DNA of 64,000 bases from Tubulanus polymorphus (taxonomy: Eukaryota > Nemertea > Palaeonemertea > Tubulaniformes > Tubulanidae): assembly GCF_964204645.1 (NCBI RefSeq), contig NC_134028.1:10021001-10085000 (forward strand), given 5' to 3'. The notes beneath the pieces are model-generated. The model was not told where the DNA came from, ran no database searches, and was given only the letters and a program-made list of their open reading frames with translations. This document shows, piece by piece, positions 9,626 through 18,861 of this stretch. The first letter of the stretch is position 1. Each line of letters opens with the position of its first letter. A program made the position numbers and the translations under genes.

Positions 9626-10858
9626 ATGAGTGGGAGTTATATCAATCCTTCTAAGAATCATAGAATATCTAATGCTATTAAAGCAGAAAGATCACATCAT
9701 ATAATTACTCATAACCCTTCTAATATTAATCCCGATGAAACTTTATATGTTAGAATCCCTCGATTTACACAAAATACTTTTTATGTTCCAAATAGTATTT
9801 ATTTATCAGCCGATATAAAAGTAATCGGTAATAATAATAATTATGTTGTTGATAATGTTGGAAGATATTTGATTAAAAAGTTAACAATAAAGATTGGTCC
9901 AGAAACAGTTTTCTCATTCGATGATTATAATTTATTTATGCATTATAAAGATTTATGGTTAACTAAAGAAAATAGAAATAATATGATATTTCAAGGAATC
10001 CAATCAGAAAACCAAAATAAATTAAGATCAGAAGCACATAATGCAATATTAACTAATTCTGTAGATAAATTGATAAAAAGTATATATGGACGCAAATATA
10101 AAATTCCATTAGACTTTGAATTGATAAATATTAATGCGCCTTTATATAAATACGCAATTCAAGAAGACGTTATATTCGAAATAACATTTGCTCCTGTTAA
10201 TGAAATTGTAATAGCTAGCGTTAATAAAGATATGAGTTATAAATTATCGAATATATGTTTAGAATATGATACAGTAACTGATGAAAATATTTCAAGTATA
10301 ATTCAAACTAAATACAATCAAGGATTTTCATTATTATATGATTATATTGATAAATTTAAAACTGTAACTATTGATGCAAATGATGAAATAATTAATGAGA
10401 ATATTAACTTCCCAAGAAGATCTATTAAAGGTATATTAATATTTTTTACCATTGCAACATTTACTAATGGTGCAATAAATGTTGATAATTATTATAATCC
10501 TGAAATAACAAAAGTAGAAATAACTATCGAAGGAATAGCAAATAAAATATTTTGTCAAGGAATGAGAATGATTGATCAATGGCCAGAAATTAGAAAACAT
10601 TTTATGAATGAAAAAGTGAAATCATCTGAAAATTGTAATATTAATCAAATTGATTATTATACCGGCAATAAATATGCATTATGGTTAGATTTTAGAACAA
10701 CAGAGGATAATTCATTACATGGTTCTGGGAAAAAACTACAGAACACTAAAGATGGAATACAATTATTCATGACAAAGAATAAAGGAATCAAAAATTTTAA
10801 AATGCATATCTATATTATATCTGACGCACAATTAAATATTGTAAATTCTCTCTTGTAA
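9626..10858 (+). CDS. Probable major capsid protein, intact 410 aa
   Basis: Uninterrupted frame beginning MSGSYINPSKNHRIS, beta-rich, no membrane segment. It is the largest intact gene of the element, lies last in the plus-strand virion block, and is present in all gene sets here (copies at 47608-48864, 50844-52087, 54058-54530), as expected for the double-jelly-roll shell protein. Conserved landmarks include NINFPRRSIKGIL, GMRMIDQWPEIRKHF and LHGSGKKLQNTKDGIQ. It is shorter than typical Polinton hexon proteins, so structure prediction is needed to be sure. Start preceded by TAATTTTTTTGTTAAATAAATG. Confidence 0.65.
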   Translation: MSGSYINPSKNHRISNAIKAERSHHIITHNPSNINPDETLYVRIPRFTQNTFYVPNSIYLSADIKVIGNNNNYVVDNVGRYLIKKLTIKIGPETVFSFDDYNLFMHYKDLWLTKENRNNMIFQGIQSENQNKLRSEAHNAILTNSVDKLIKSIYGRKYKIPLDFELININAPLYKYAIQEDVIFEITFAPVNEIVIASVNKDMSYKLSNICLEYDTVTDENISSIIQTKYNQGFSLLYDYIDKFKTVTIDANDEIINENINFPRRSIKGILIFFTIATFTNGAINVDNYYNPEITKVEITIEGIANKIFCQGMRMIDQWPEIRKHFMNEKVKSSENCNINQIDYYTGNKYALWLDFRTTEDNSLHGSGKKLQNTKDGIQLFMTKNKGIKNFKMHIYIISDAQLNIVNSLL

Positions 10859-10907
10859 ATAGTGTTATGTATTAAAATTTTAACTTTAATAAAAATTTAT
10901 ATAATAA

Positions 10908-11707
10908 ATGGAAGGAGGTAAAGTATATAAACATATTCCATACATCGATACACATGAAAATAATGATGGTTTATATTATGTAATACCTTGTAATATAGCT
11001 TTGATATTTGATCCTATTTTCAAAATTTATAAAACTAAACTAATAGAAATCGATAATAATAAAAGTGGTGTTGTTGATAATTTAATGTAATTGATAATAA
11101 TGTAATACCTTCTACATCTAATAATGTAATACCTACTACATCTAATAATGTAATACCTTCTACATCTAATAATGAAATAATATTAAATGTTAGTGAAAAT
11201 AGAAATTATTGTGGATATTGTAAAAGTGAATTTTCAAACGCTACATCAAATTGGAATAAACATATGAATACAAGGGTACATATAAATAATGTTATAGAAC
11301 GTGTTGGTTTAAAAGAATTTATAGAACACCCATTTAGATATGTTACAAAGTTTGTTTCAAATCAAAAAATAAATGGTGAAAAAATATATGAAGATTTATT
11401 ATTAGCAACACCTAATAAAGATGAATTAGATCTAACCGATGCTAATGAAATATTAGGATCAAACACTGTAAATGAAATATTAGGAGCAAACACTAATAAA
11501 GATTCTATGAAACATAAAGTAGAAAATAATGATAAATTTGATTGGATGAATAAGCATAACAATGAAACAACTATTGATGATGCGGTAAAAAAGGTGAAAA
11601 ATAAGTATAAAAATAATAGAGAATTTGAAGAAGAAAATTCGGTGGAGAATTTGAATAAATTGTTAGGGTCTGATAGTGAATTGGAGAGTGATGATGAAAT
11701 TGATTAA
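10908..11707 (+). pseudogene. C2H2 zinc-finger protein with 8-residue repeats (one frameshift)
   Basis: First 60 codons (MEGGKVYKHIPY) stop at 11088-11090. The remaining frame is open through a VIPSTSNN repeat encoded by a 24-bp tandem repeat, then a C2H2 finger (YCGYC ... HMNTRVH at about 11208-11284), then an acidic, lysine-rich tail ending SDDEID. One frameshift near 11085 separates the two parts. Start context is TATATAATAAATG. DNA- or RNA-binding regulator by inference. It is the last plus-strand gene before the convergent minus-strand block; the gene is absent from copies C/E, where the integrase follows the capsid gene. Confidence 0.55.
11095..11174 (+). repeat. 24-bp coding tandem repeat
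   Basis: AATGTAATACCTTCTACATC begins at about 11099, 11123 and 11147, a 24-bp period, encoding the peptide NNVIPSTS three times plus a partial copy. Differences between copies are single bases. Confidence 0.85.
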
Positions 11708-11740
11708 GATATTAATTATATTTAACTCAAATAATAATAT

Positions 11741-12060
11741 TAGTTGAAAATTGTATAAAATAATAGTAAATAAAAAAGGGGGTTTTAAGTATTTAAGGTA
11801 TCTAATAGGGTATCTAATACATATCTAATACATATCTAATACATATTATTTGAAAATACCTTAAATTATATTTCTTTTTTAAATTTATATTGAAACATCA
11901 GTAATAATAAATAACCTTTATTATTTTCAAACTTATTCATATATTAGTTGAAAAAATAAAAATAAATTAGTTGAAAATTGTATAAATAATATTTATTTTA
12001 AAAAAGGGGGTTTTAAGTATTTAAGGTATCTAATTTGGTATCAGGTATTAGGGTATCTAA
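11741..12060. repeat. Tandem duplication of the convergent intergenic spacer and ATPase 3' end
   Basis: The segment TTAGTTGAAAATTGTATAAA ... AAGGGGGTTTTAAGTATTTA occurs at about 11741-11810 and again at about 11970-12045. The DNA between (about 11880-11945) resembles the 3' end of the ATPase gene at 12085-12165. So a unit of roughly 230 bp was duplicated and then diverged. Short ATACATATCTA repeats (11815-11850) lie inside. Probably the 3' ends of the convergent transcripts fall here. Confidence 0.7.
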
Positions 12061-12079
12061 TACATAGGTATACAAATAG

Positions 12080-12691
12080 TTATTTTATAAATTTATATTC
12101 ATAGGGAAATTGTAATCTCAGTAATAATTTTGAACTTTTATTATTCTTTAATTTATTCATATATTCATCATGTAATTCAGTAGGTATAATTTGATTTTCT
12201 TCCAATGATTGTTGCATAGATTTTTTATCTTTGTTATAAAATAAAACTAGAAATCTTATATTCTCCCTAAAGTCTTTAACAATTGAATTATATTTTTGAT
12301 TTAAAACCCATGTTGTTATCCCAAAATGTCCTCCAGAGAAAGCTAGATAACATAACTCCCTTTCTCTAACTTTTGAATCATGTAGATTAGCACAATCATC
12401 TATGATAAATAATGTATTTGATCCTTTATAAGTATCAATTGCTATTTTTATACAATTATCTAAATTTTCTTTTACTGTTTTAGGATTTAATATAATAACC
12501 TTTTTCATCTTAACTATATCTCTATTATATGTTTTATTCATTTCATAAGTAGGACAAAATAATATTATATTATCAAAATGATTCTTATAAATAGTTTCTA
12601 ACAAATCTAATATGAAATGTGTTTTACCACAATTGGTTACACCAGTAACTAACATATTATGCGGTTCGAATATAAATAAATCTTTATTCAT
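12080..12691 (-). CDS. Packaging ATPase (A32/FtsK-HerA type)
   Basis: Intact 203-aa protein. Walker A is GVTNCGKTHF at residues 17-26; Walker B is TLFIIDDC at about residues 92-99; an aromatic/Asn motif (TWVLNQKYNS) follows as in sensor regions of this family. Its known role in Polintons and nucleocytoplasmic viruses is ATP-driven loading of DNA into the capsid. Its ATG overlaps the end of the integrase gene by 8 bp (AATGAATAA), so the two are probably co-expressed. Length is normal for Polinton ATPases. Confidence 0.88.
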   Translation of the reverse strand: MNKDLFIFEPHNMLVTGVTNCGKTHFILDLLETIYKNHFDNIILFCPTYEMNKTYNRDIVKMKKVIILNPKTVKENLDNCIKIAIDTYKGSNTLFIIDDCANLHDSKVRERELCYLAFSGGHFGITTWVLNQKYNSIVKDFRENIRFLVLFYNKDKKSMQQSLEENQIIPTELHDEYMNKLKNNKSSKLLLRLQFPYEYKFIK

Positions 12692-13776
12692 TTATTCTTT
12701 TAATTTTACTAGATAAAATCCATTCACTAAATTTATCATCATATCCTTTATATTTCACCAAAGAATACTTTTTTCCTTTAAGAGTTTTTGTTTTCAATAC
12801 TTTTTCTATTTTGTATTCTATTTCTTCTGGATTTGGTACAAATGATAATTCTTGTTCATAAAAATAACCTAATATTTCTTCATCTTTTAGATCTTCTAGT
12901 TTATAAACAAATGGTTTAGTTAATATTATCTTTTTAATCTTGAATAATTCTTCAGTAAAATTAGGGGTATAACCTTTATAAAATGTTTTTCGATATTTAG
13001 ATATTCTAACGTGTTGTCGTATTTTAAATTTAGGTTCTCCGAAATCATGTGTGACAAATGCGCCATATAAATTATTCCAAACTATTTCTGAATTATCTTC
13101 TTTTCTAGCTTGTATAGGTTTCATATTTATAGAACTATGTTTAGAATTATTATAACCTTTCACTAAATCATCTAACACATCGATATATTTATATGTTTCA
13201 TTAGCAGTAAAATATTTCCACATTCTAGTTTTCAATGTTTTATTAAACCTTTCTATAATAGATGCTTTTTTTATCTGAATGTGTTGAAAAATAATCTACA
13301 TCGTTATCAGATAATAGTTTTTTGAAATGTTTGTTATAAAATTCCTTACCTTCATAAAATTGTATCTTATCTGGAATAGCTTCTTTAAATATTTTCTTAA
13401 AAGCATTTGTAACTTCTATTCCAGTTTTATTTTTGATTGGAATTGACCATGCGTATCTACTGAATATGTCTATAACATTCAGTATCCAGAAATATCCTTT
13501 GTTGTATTCCTCTAAGTTCTTCATGTCAATTAAATCAGCTTGCCGTTGTTGATCAATATATGAAACCATAACTTTTCTTGTTAAATAAGTTTTATCCATT
13601 TTCTTATGGATTTGGTATGTTGGTTGATTTTGTAACCATAATCTTAGTTCACTATATTTTATATCACCATTTTCATTATCAGATTTAATTTCATTCCATA
13701 ATTCTGAAACGTTAGAATATGATACTTCACTCTCTGGGTTATGATACAACTCTCTTAAAAATTGTTCTTTTTTCAT
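12684..13776 (-). pseudogene. int: Polinton integrase (rve core plus chromodomain), frameshifted
   Basis: Retroviral-type integrase that inserts the element. N-terminal part is read at 13243-13776 and the C-terminal part at 12684-13235, in different frames; the break lies in an A-run near 13255. The first catalytic Asp is in QADLIDM. The second Asp position, QFDDG in copy E, is QFYEG here, so a catalytic residue is lost. The Glu-bearing ERFN segment falls at the frameshift. A C-terminal chromodomain is visible (KVLKTKTLKGKKYSLVKYKG, then WILSSKIK). Inactive in this copy. Confidence 0.88.
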
Positions 13777-13782
13777 CTTCTT

Positions 13783-14142
13783 TTAATCCATTAATAATAA
13801 TTTAGATTTAGTTATAATGACTTTATGATTTGACTTATTTTCTGGTATGATAGGTTTATTGTCATTGGAATCATCTTTATCATCAGATTTGAATTTTGAT
13901 TTATATATTACACCGGATAATATAATAACTGTTACTAATCCAATTGTAATATATAATTTATAATTACTTCCAGCATTACAAGAATTAGATGGATTATTAT
14001 TTGAATCAATATCAGGTGATTCATTTATATCAGTTAATTTCTTTTTCTTAGCTTTTTTTAATTCTGAAGATCTTTTACCTAATTCTCTTGCCCATTTAAT
14101 TTGTTTTTCAGATCTAGCCTTTTTCTTAACGCTATCACTCAT
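13783..14142 (-). CDS. Small basic membrane protein, 119 aa
   Basis: N-terminal 35 residues are lysine/arginine-rich (SVKKKARSEKQIKWARELGK), then a polar linker, then one hydrophobic segment (YITIGLVTVIILSGVIY at about residues 64-80) and a polar tail. Its start overlaps the end of the upstream gene by 8 bp and it ends 6 bp before the integrase start, as in an operon-like cluster. A broken homologue is at 31199-31572. It could bind DNA at a membrane; function unknown. Confidence 0.65.
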   Translation of the reverse strand: MSDSVKKKARSEKQIKWARELGKRSSELKKAKKKKLTDINESPDIDSNNNPSNSCNAGSNYKLYITIGLVTVIILSGVIYKSKFKSDDKDDSNDNKPIIPENKSNHKVIITKSKLLLMD

Positions 14143-14737
14143 TTATTTTAGTTAATTTTTGTTCTGATTCATTTTCTGTTTCGCCGTTTGGTTGTAGTAC
14201 ATCTGTTTCGTTCTTACCTGATTTATATTCCATAGGCTTGATGTTCGAAAATGTTATGACGCCAGTAGAAATTAATGTCATAACCGATCCTAATTGAAAT
14301 GAAGCATATCCAACCCATTTTTGTAATTCAGTCATAACTAAATAGTCATTTTTCAAATCACTATATAATTTATTTTCATCATCAATTGGTATTAACTGGT
14401 TACATAACTTAGAATAACATTTGACAATACCATCTGAAATAGAATCATTTATTCGGGCTAATCTAGCTTCTTCATAAATCTTAAAATATTTTATTACTTT
14501 ATCTGGTTTCATAGCATCTAATTCTTGAAAAGTAATAATTCTATTTAAAAACTCTTTAGTTTTTCCACCGGCAATCAATAGTTCTAGATGATGCTTACAA
14601 TATAAATAGTATTCATAATCTATATTACAATTAACTTGAGCACAATTAGTTACAACTGTATCTTTATTATCACTTATACCTAAATCATCTAATGTTTTTT
14701 CAATATCAATACTATTGCTATTAGATTTCTTTGACAT
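14135..14737 (-). CDS. Conserved Polinton protein, 200 aa, unknown function
   Basis: Intact, helical, mostly soluble, with a possible hydrophobic stretch near residues 150-165 (SFQLGSVMTLISTGVITF). Nearly identical over most of its length to the intact gene at 30604-31206 in copy B, which shows the frame has been kept in two copies. It lies between the nuclease and integrase genes. No catalytic motif is recognised. Confidence 0.7.
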   Translation of the reverse strand: MSKKSNSNSIDIEKTLDDLGISDNKDTVVTNCAQVNCNIDYEYYLYCKHHLELLIAGGKTKEFLNRIITFQELDAMKPDKVIKYFKIYEEARLARINDSISDGIVKCYSKLCNQLIPIDDENKLYSDLKNDYLVMTELQKWVGYASFQLGSVMTLISTGVITFSNIKPMEYKSGKNETDVLQPNGETENESEQKLTKINE

Positions 14738-14992
14738 TTATATTAGAGAAAAAAGCGAAAAAAAATATAAGTATTATAAAATGATACCAGTATCTCTTTA
14801 GATTAATACTAGCTTAGTTAAAGGTAAAGAATTTTAGTATTAGTTATTGTTTTTTTAGTATTTTTTATTTGTGATATAAAGTATTCTCTTTTGAAAAGAA
14901 TTGTAAAAGAAAATATCAAAAATTAAAATAGAAATAATGGCTAGTTGAAGGTATGTAATTTTTATTATATTTTATTTGAGATATATTAATCT

Positions 14993-15775
14993 TTAACCAC
15001 TCAATAAAGATTCAACATATTGTTCATTATTTGGATTATTGTTCCATAATTCAATGAATTTCTTTACTTTTGTTAACTGTTCTAAATATAACTGTAAATC
15101 TGGTTTGTCACCTTTAATCATATTTTCCTTCTTTTCAAGATGTCTCAGGTTTTTCCAATTCCAAATTAACTTTTTATCATATTCATCATTCATGTCAAAT
15201 TTAGATATTGGTAACACATGATCAATATGAAAATAATTGCCATAATTATTTATATTCATTTTATCATCGAATTGATATATTATCCATGATTTAAAAAATT
15301 TATCTGAACAATCCAATAAATGTGCTAGTGTAACTGAGTGGTTTTCTTTACTGAATAATTTTGATACTTTAGATCTTAAACATTTTTTCAATTTGTAATT
15401 AAAATCTGTTTGATATCTTTCTTTCTTATAATTATTTTGATACGCATTATAATATTCTCTATTATTATCCCTCCATTCTCTCATATATTCTGTTATATAA
15501 TCTGAGTGATTTTCTCTCCATTGTTTATTTCTAACTTTGAATTTTTCAATATTATCCATATAATATTGTGTTGAATAATTTGAATTATTTTCAAGAAATT
15601 TGTTATTGTATAGTTTAGTACAGCTTTTGCAATATTTTTGTTTGCCATCTTTTTTAGTTTTATTTTTTTGAAATTCTGTTAATGATTTATTCAATTCACA
15701 CTCATTACATTTCTTATAGCATATATTTATTACACCATTATTGTTTATATTTATAGCTTGTGATTGTTCCTCCAT
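14993..15775 (-). CDS. HNH endonuclease with N-terminal zinc motif, 260 aa
   Basis: Residues about 19-57 hold paired CxxC motifs (CNEC ... CKSC), then a lysine/tyrosine-rich linker. The C-terminal HNH core is HIDHVLPISKF ... WNWKNLRHLEKKENMIKG, with metal-binding His residues and the conserved Asn. This matches HNH endonucleases common in phages, large viruses and Polinton relatives. Possible roles are element mobility or genome processing. Start preceded by TTATAAATG on the minus strand. A broken homologue is at 29675-30334. Confidence 0.85.
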   Translation of the reverse strand: MEEQSQAININNNGVINICYKKCNECELNKSLTEFQKNKTKKDGKQKYCKSCTKLYNNKFLENNSNYSTQYYMDNIEKFKVRNKQWRENHSDYITEYMREWRDNNREYYNAYQNNYKKERYQTDFNYKLKKCLRSKVSKLFSKENHSVTLAHLLDCSDKFFKSWIIYQFDDKMNINNYGNYFHIDHVLPISKFDMNDEYDKKLIWNWKNLRHLEKKENMIKGDKPDLQLYLEQLTKVKKFIELWNNNPNNEQYVESLLSG

Positions 15776-15842
15776 TTATAATATATATTTTTATTAAAAT
15801 TGATTAACATTTTAGAATCCTCTTCCATTTCTTCGACTAACG

Positions 15843-16127
15843 TCATCCTTTTTCATTCCTTAAAATATCATTATTCATATTTCTAATATGACTTTTAGAT
15901 TTTAAATGTTCTTTATAATATCTTTTATCGCTGAATGATTGGTTACATGTATCACATTTATATGTTTCTTTTTCATTCTTTAATTCATCTAATTTAGCTT
16001 CTAATATATCATTTCTATACTAATTTCAATTTATTCTCTAAATGTTTTTTAGGTTTATTGTGTCTTGCTTTTTGGGATTTATCTATATTGATATTACATG
16101 TTGAACAGTAGTACTTATTTGCTTCCA
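15843..16127 (-). pseudogene. Small two-finger C2H2 protein (frameshifted)
   Basis: Read on the minus strand from the ATG at 16125-16127. The first frame gives a finger of the form YYCSTC ... HNKPKKH and stops after 36 codons. A second frame downstream gives YKCDTC ... HLKSKSH and ends at 15843. One frameshift near 16018 would link them. Fingers of this type also open the PolB gene, so it may share a targeting or DNA-binding role. In copy B this segment is replaced by unrelated DNA. Confidence 0.6.
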
Positions 16128-16376
16128 TTTTAATACTAATTTTTTTTTTTAAATTGATCTTAGAAGTTCAATGATTTATATCATGTATTATTTCAATCAC
16201 ACTTTACTAACACTTTTAATGTTTAAAAATCTAATCTAACTCATACAAATATGAATATTGAAATAATGTTTAAAATATATCTATATCTCTATTCTATAAG
16301 AGCTTACACTTTTATATTGAATAATCTGTCAATTTAAATGTTATTCATTTACATGATTATTTTAAGAGTAATAGGG
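16128..16376. other. Subterminal region of Polinton right end
   Basis: AT-rich, no gene. It is matched, reverse-complemented, by 28276-28480 of copy B (shared blocks such as TTTAAACATTATTTCAATAT), so it belongs to the element and not to the host. Confidence 0.75.
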
Positions 16377-16537
16377 GTAATAGGCTTTCAGGTTAAAGGT
16401 TGAAGGGGCGAGTGAGTAAAAAATGAAAATAACAATAATTTACAGTTGAATTAGGAGTGTGCGCGACTAATTCAACTGTAAATTATTGTTATTTTCATTT
16501 TTTACGAGCTCGACCCTTCGACCTTTGGTATGAATAT
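16377..16537. repeat. Terminal palindrome of Polinton copy A
   Basis: Starts AGTAATAGGGGTAATAGGC and reads back as its own reverse complement around a centre near 16455 (AATAACAATAATTTACAGTT ... AACTGTAAATTATTGTTATT). The outer part of the right arm, after CGACCTTTGGTATGAA, has diverged. The outer sequence matches the terminal repeats at 28085, 32205 and 60350, which all begin with AG as Polinton termini do. Confidence 0.85.
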
Positions 16538-16565
16538 ATATAGGTATATATTCCTTCTCAACGAA

Positions 16566-17753
16566 TACCCCGTATTTAGCCGGTGTTGTCATATCGCGGA
16601 AAGACGGAATCGCGGAATTTTCCAAAAACGCGGAATTTCTTCATTTTTACTTTAAATAGTAAACGGGTTTTCCCACGGGGATACCCACTGTCGGACAGGG
16701 CACCGGACCGATCGATGCAACGACTTAGGTTCGAATCCCATTATTTGCAGGCAGTTATGGAATTATTATATTACGATACCGTTGACTGGCTGCCACCTGT
16801 AGAAGAAGTCAGAATCAAGTGAGGTGAAAGAGACCAGGCACCTAATGTCTATTTCTATTAGGCAAACTTCGGTTATCGAAGTTCATCGACTTTTTGAGAA
16901 CTTCAGAAACGAATATTATCAGATAAATATTGAGCACGTTCGCGGTGTCGGACCGTAGTTGTTGATGGTTGCAAACATGAAATCCTACGACCAAACAAGT
17001 ACCGGTTCAAATTCCTTTGAAATTATTATAATTTTACGGCCGTCCAGTACCGGTACCAATAAGATTCTTTTGATCCAAATAATCAGCATAGGAACATATA
17101 TGTTATAGCAGTCACAAAGTAAACATTAAAAAAAACGAAACCATTTTATAATCTTTCATATCATTTAATTCTAAAAGATAAACCACATTATTTCGCTTAT
17201 AACAACAATGTAGACACACAACACGCATGAACAATCCTAAGCCAGAATGAAATATACATAATGTCTATTGATTTTCGTCTGACATCGATCCAGTTCCACA
17301 GTTGTGAGTTAACTATGAGTTACTTAGAATCAATTCATTTCCGATGTTTTAAATCCAGAGACCAGAGTCAAATCTTAACTCGGAAGTGAGTCCTGGAGAA
17401 TGACCCATGGTGTCATCACAAATCTTACGTTTACGTACCATCGATTTGTATTCCTTCAGTTAATGCAGCGATACTCTGTATCACTGAATTCGCAAAGCAC
17501 GTATTGCCTAGGTTCTCCATTATTTGGAACAGTATCGTTAAGTTGTTGACTGGCGATATGATAAATTATCAAATACTAATTCCCGGTGTTGAAAACCTGG
17601 GTCCGGTGCCCTGTCCGACAGTGGGTATCCCCGTGGGAAAACTCGTTTACTATCTATAGTAAAAATGAAGAAATTCCGCGTTTTTGGAAAATTCCGCGAT
17701 TCCGTCTTTCCGCGATATGACAACATCGGTATTTAGCGCCCCGTATAGGCCGA
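16566..17753. mobile_element. Nonautonomous DNA transposon with about 165-bp terminal inverted repeats
   Basis: Left arm about 16566-16735 and right arm about 17585-17753 are inverted copies (for example TTGTCATATCGCGGAAAGAC on the plus strand near 16586 and on the minus strand near 17725). No transposase frame lies between; the only open frames are the repeat arms themselves. The interior is unique sequence without gene features. Confidence 0.8.
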
Positions 17754-17789
17754 AAGTGAAAAATCCCAGAGTGGCAGACAAGTGTTACA

Positions 17790-18085
17790 AGTTGGCGGGA
17801 GTCTCACCGTATTATAATTAGATCGCAAACCGCTGCTTGACATTGCGAATTGGAATTGCGAGGATCATTTATCCGTTAATTTTGCTGTATTATGATTAGA
17901 TCTCAGACCGCTGCTTGACATTGCGAATTGGAATTGCGAGGATCATTTATTCGTTAATTTTGCTGTATTATGATTGAATTTCAAACCGCTGCTTGGCATT
18001 GCGAATTCGAGTTGCGAGGATCATTTATTCGTTAACTTTGTTGTAATTTGGGTTAGATCTCAAACCGCTGCTTCAGATGGCGATT
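17790..18085. repeat. 78-bp tandem repeat, about 3.7 copies
   Basis: The box CGCTGCTTGACATTGCGAAT recurs at 17831, 17909, 17987 and, shortened, at 18066, a period of 78-79 bp. Each copy also has GAGGATCATTTATTCGTTAA. Copies differ by a few bases. No coding sense. Confidence 0.88.
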
Positions 18086-18548
18086 TCATTTTTTTAAAAT
18101 TTCATTTGTGCAATTTAAGACCTAGCTAGTTGTGGCTAGGTGGAGGAACTATTCCTATCATTTTAAAGTCGTTTAAGCTTTGTCAAAACCCTCAAAGCAG
18201 TTCTACAGTTGTGAGTTAAATTTTACCCAATGGCAATCGAACTCACAACAGTAAAACTGTTTGTTTTTTTATATTCAATAATAGTTTCTACTGGCGTGTT
18301 AGGTATAGGCCTAGACAATTGTACTGAAGCCAAATAAGTTGTTATTTCTTTCCGGTCAGTTGTAAAGTTGGGTTCTTTATGAATTATATTTTTGTATAGC
18401 TTTACTCAGTCCTGTTTACTCAGCTGCTTGAGATAATGTAAAACTATACAAAAATACAATTTATAAAGGACTCGACTCTATAAAGTTGACTCTCGACTCT
18501 TAAAGATTATGTGCTGCAGGCTTTGTTATTTTGAATAATTCAGTCTTA
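18086..18548. repeat. Gene-free stretch with a fold-back repeat
   Basis: No gene seen. An inverted repeat with arms of about 36 bp lies at about 18366-18405 and 18437-18475 (TATTTTTGTATAGCTTTACT against AAACTATACAAAAATACAAT). A shorter inverted pair around ACAGTTGTGAGTT / AACTCACAACAGT is at 18200-18260. Confidence 0.6.
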
Positions 18549-18861
18549 GGCCCAGTTTATACGTCGCACTTGGACAGGACGAGCTGAAATTTTCGTGTTA
18601 CGTCAAACTCAGCTCGTCTCTAGAGCGTCGTATTAATCAGTTCGGGTCGTCTTCTGTTGCCCCAGTTCGTCTCAGACGTACTACCCGTCTGAACCAGACG
18701 ATCCGACCGACCATAGCGCGTCGTCAAGTAATACGTCGTTCTACGGATGAACTTAGCCTGTGAAGTAAGTTCGAAATTCGTGGAACGCATGCGCACTACG
18801 CTACTTCTGAGCTCAAGGTTACGTGGAGACTCACTTGTCGGAGCTTTTCTTCACATTGAAA

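Larger units (their letters stand above)
1728..16537 (+). mobile_element. Polinton/Maverick copy A, 5'-truncated
   Basis: A block of about 14.8 kb carrying the diagnostic Polinton set: protein-primed-type family B DNA polymerase (3' part), penton- and capsid-like genes, A32/FtsK-type ATPase, and an rve integrase with chromodomain. By comparison with copies C and D it lacks roughly 3 kb of 5' polymerase sequence and the left terminus. Its right end is marked by the terminal palindrome at 16377-16537. Plus-strand genes fill 1728-11707 and minus-strand genes fill 12080-16127, so transcription converges near 11.9 kb. Most genes are lightly disrupted. A, B, C and D are clearly related but differ in gene content. 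Confidence 0.9.

Noticed and set aside
16583-16822. 79-codon frame and its mirror at 17538-17726
   Set aside because: Both are the terminal inverted repeats of a nonautonomous transposon; the shared peptide is a by-product.
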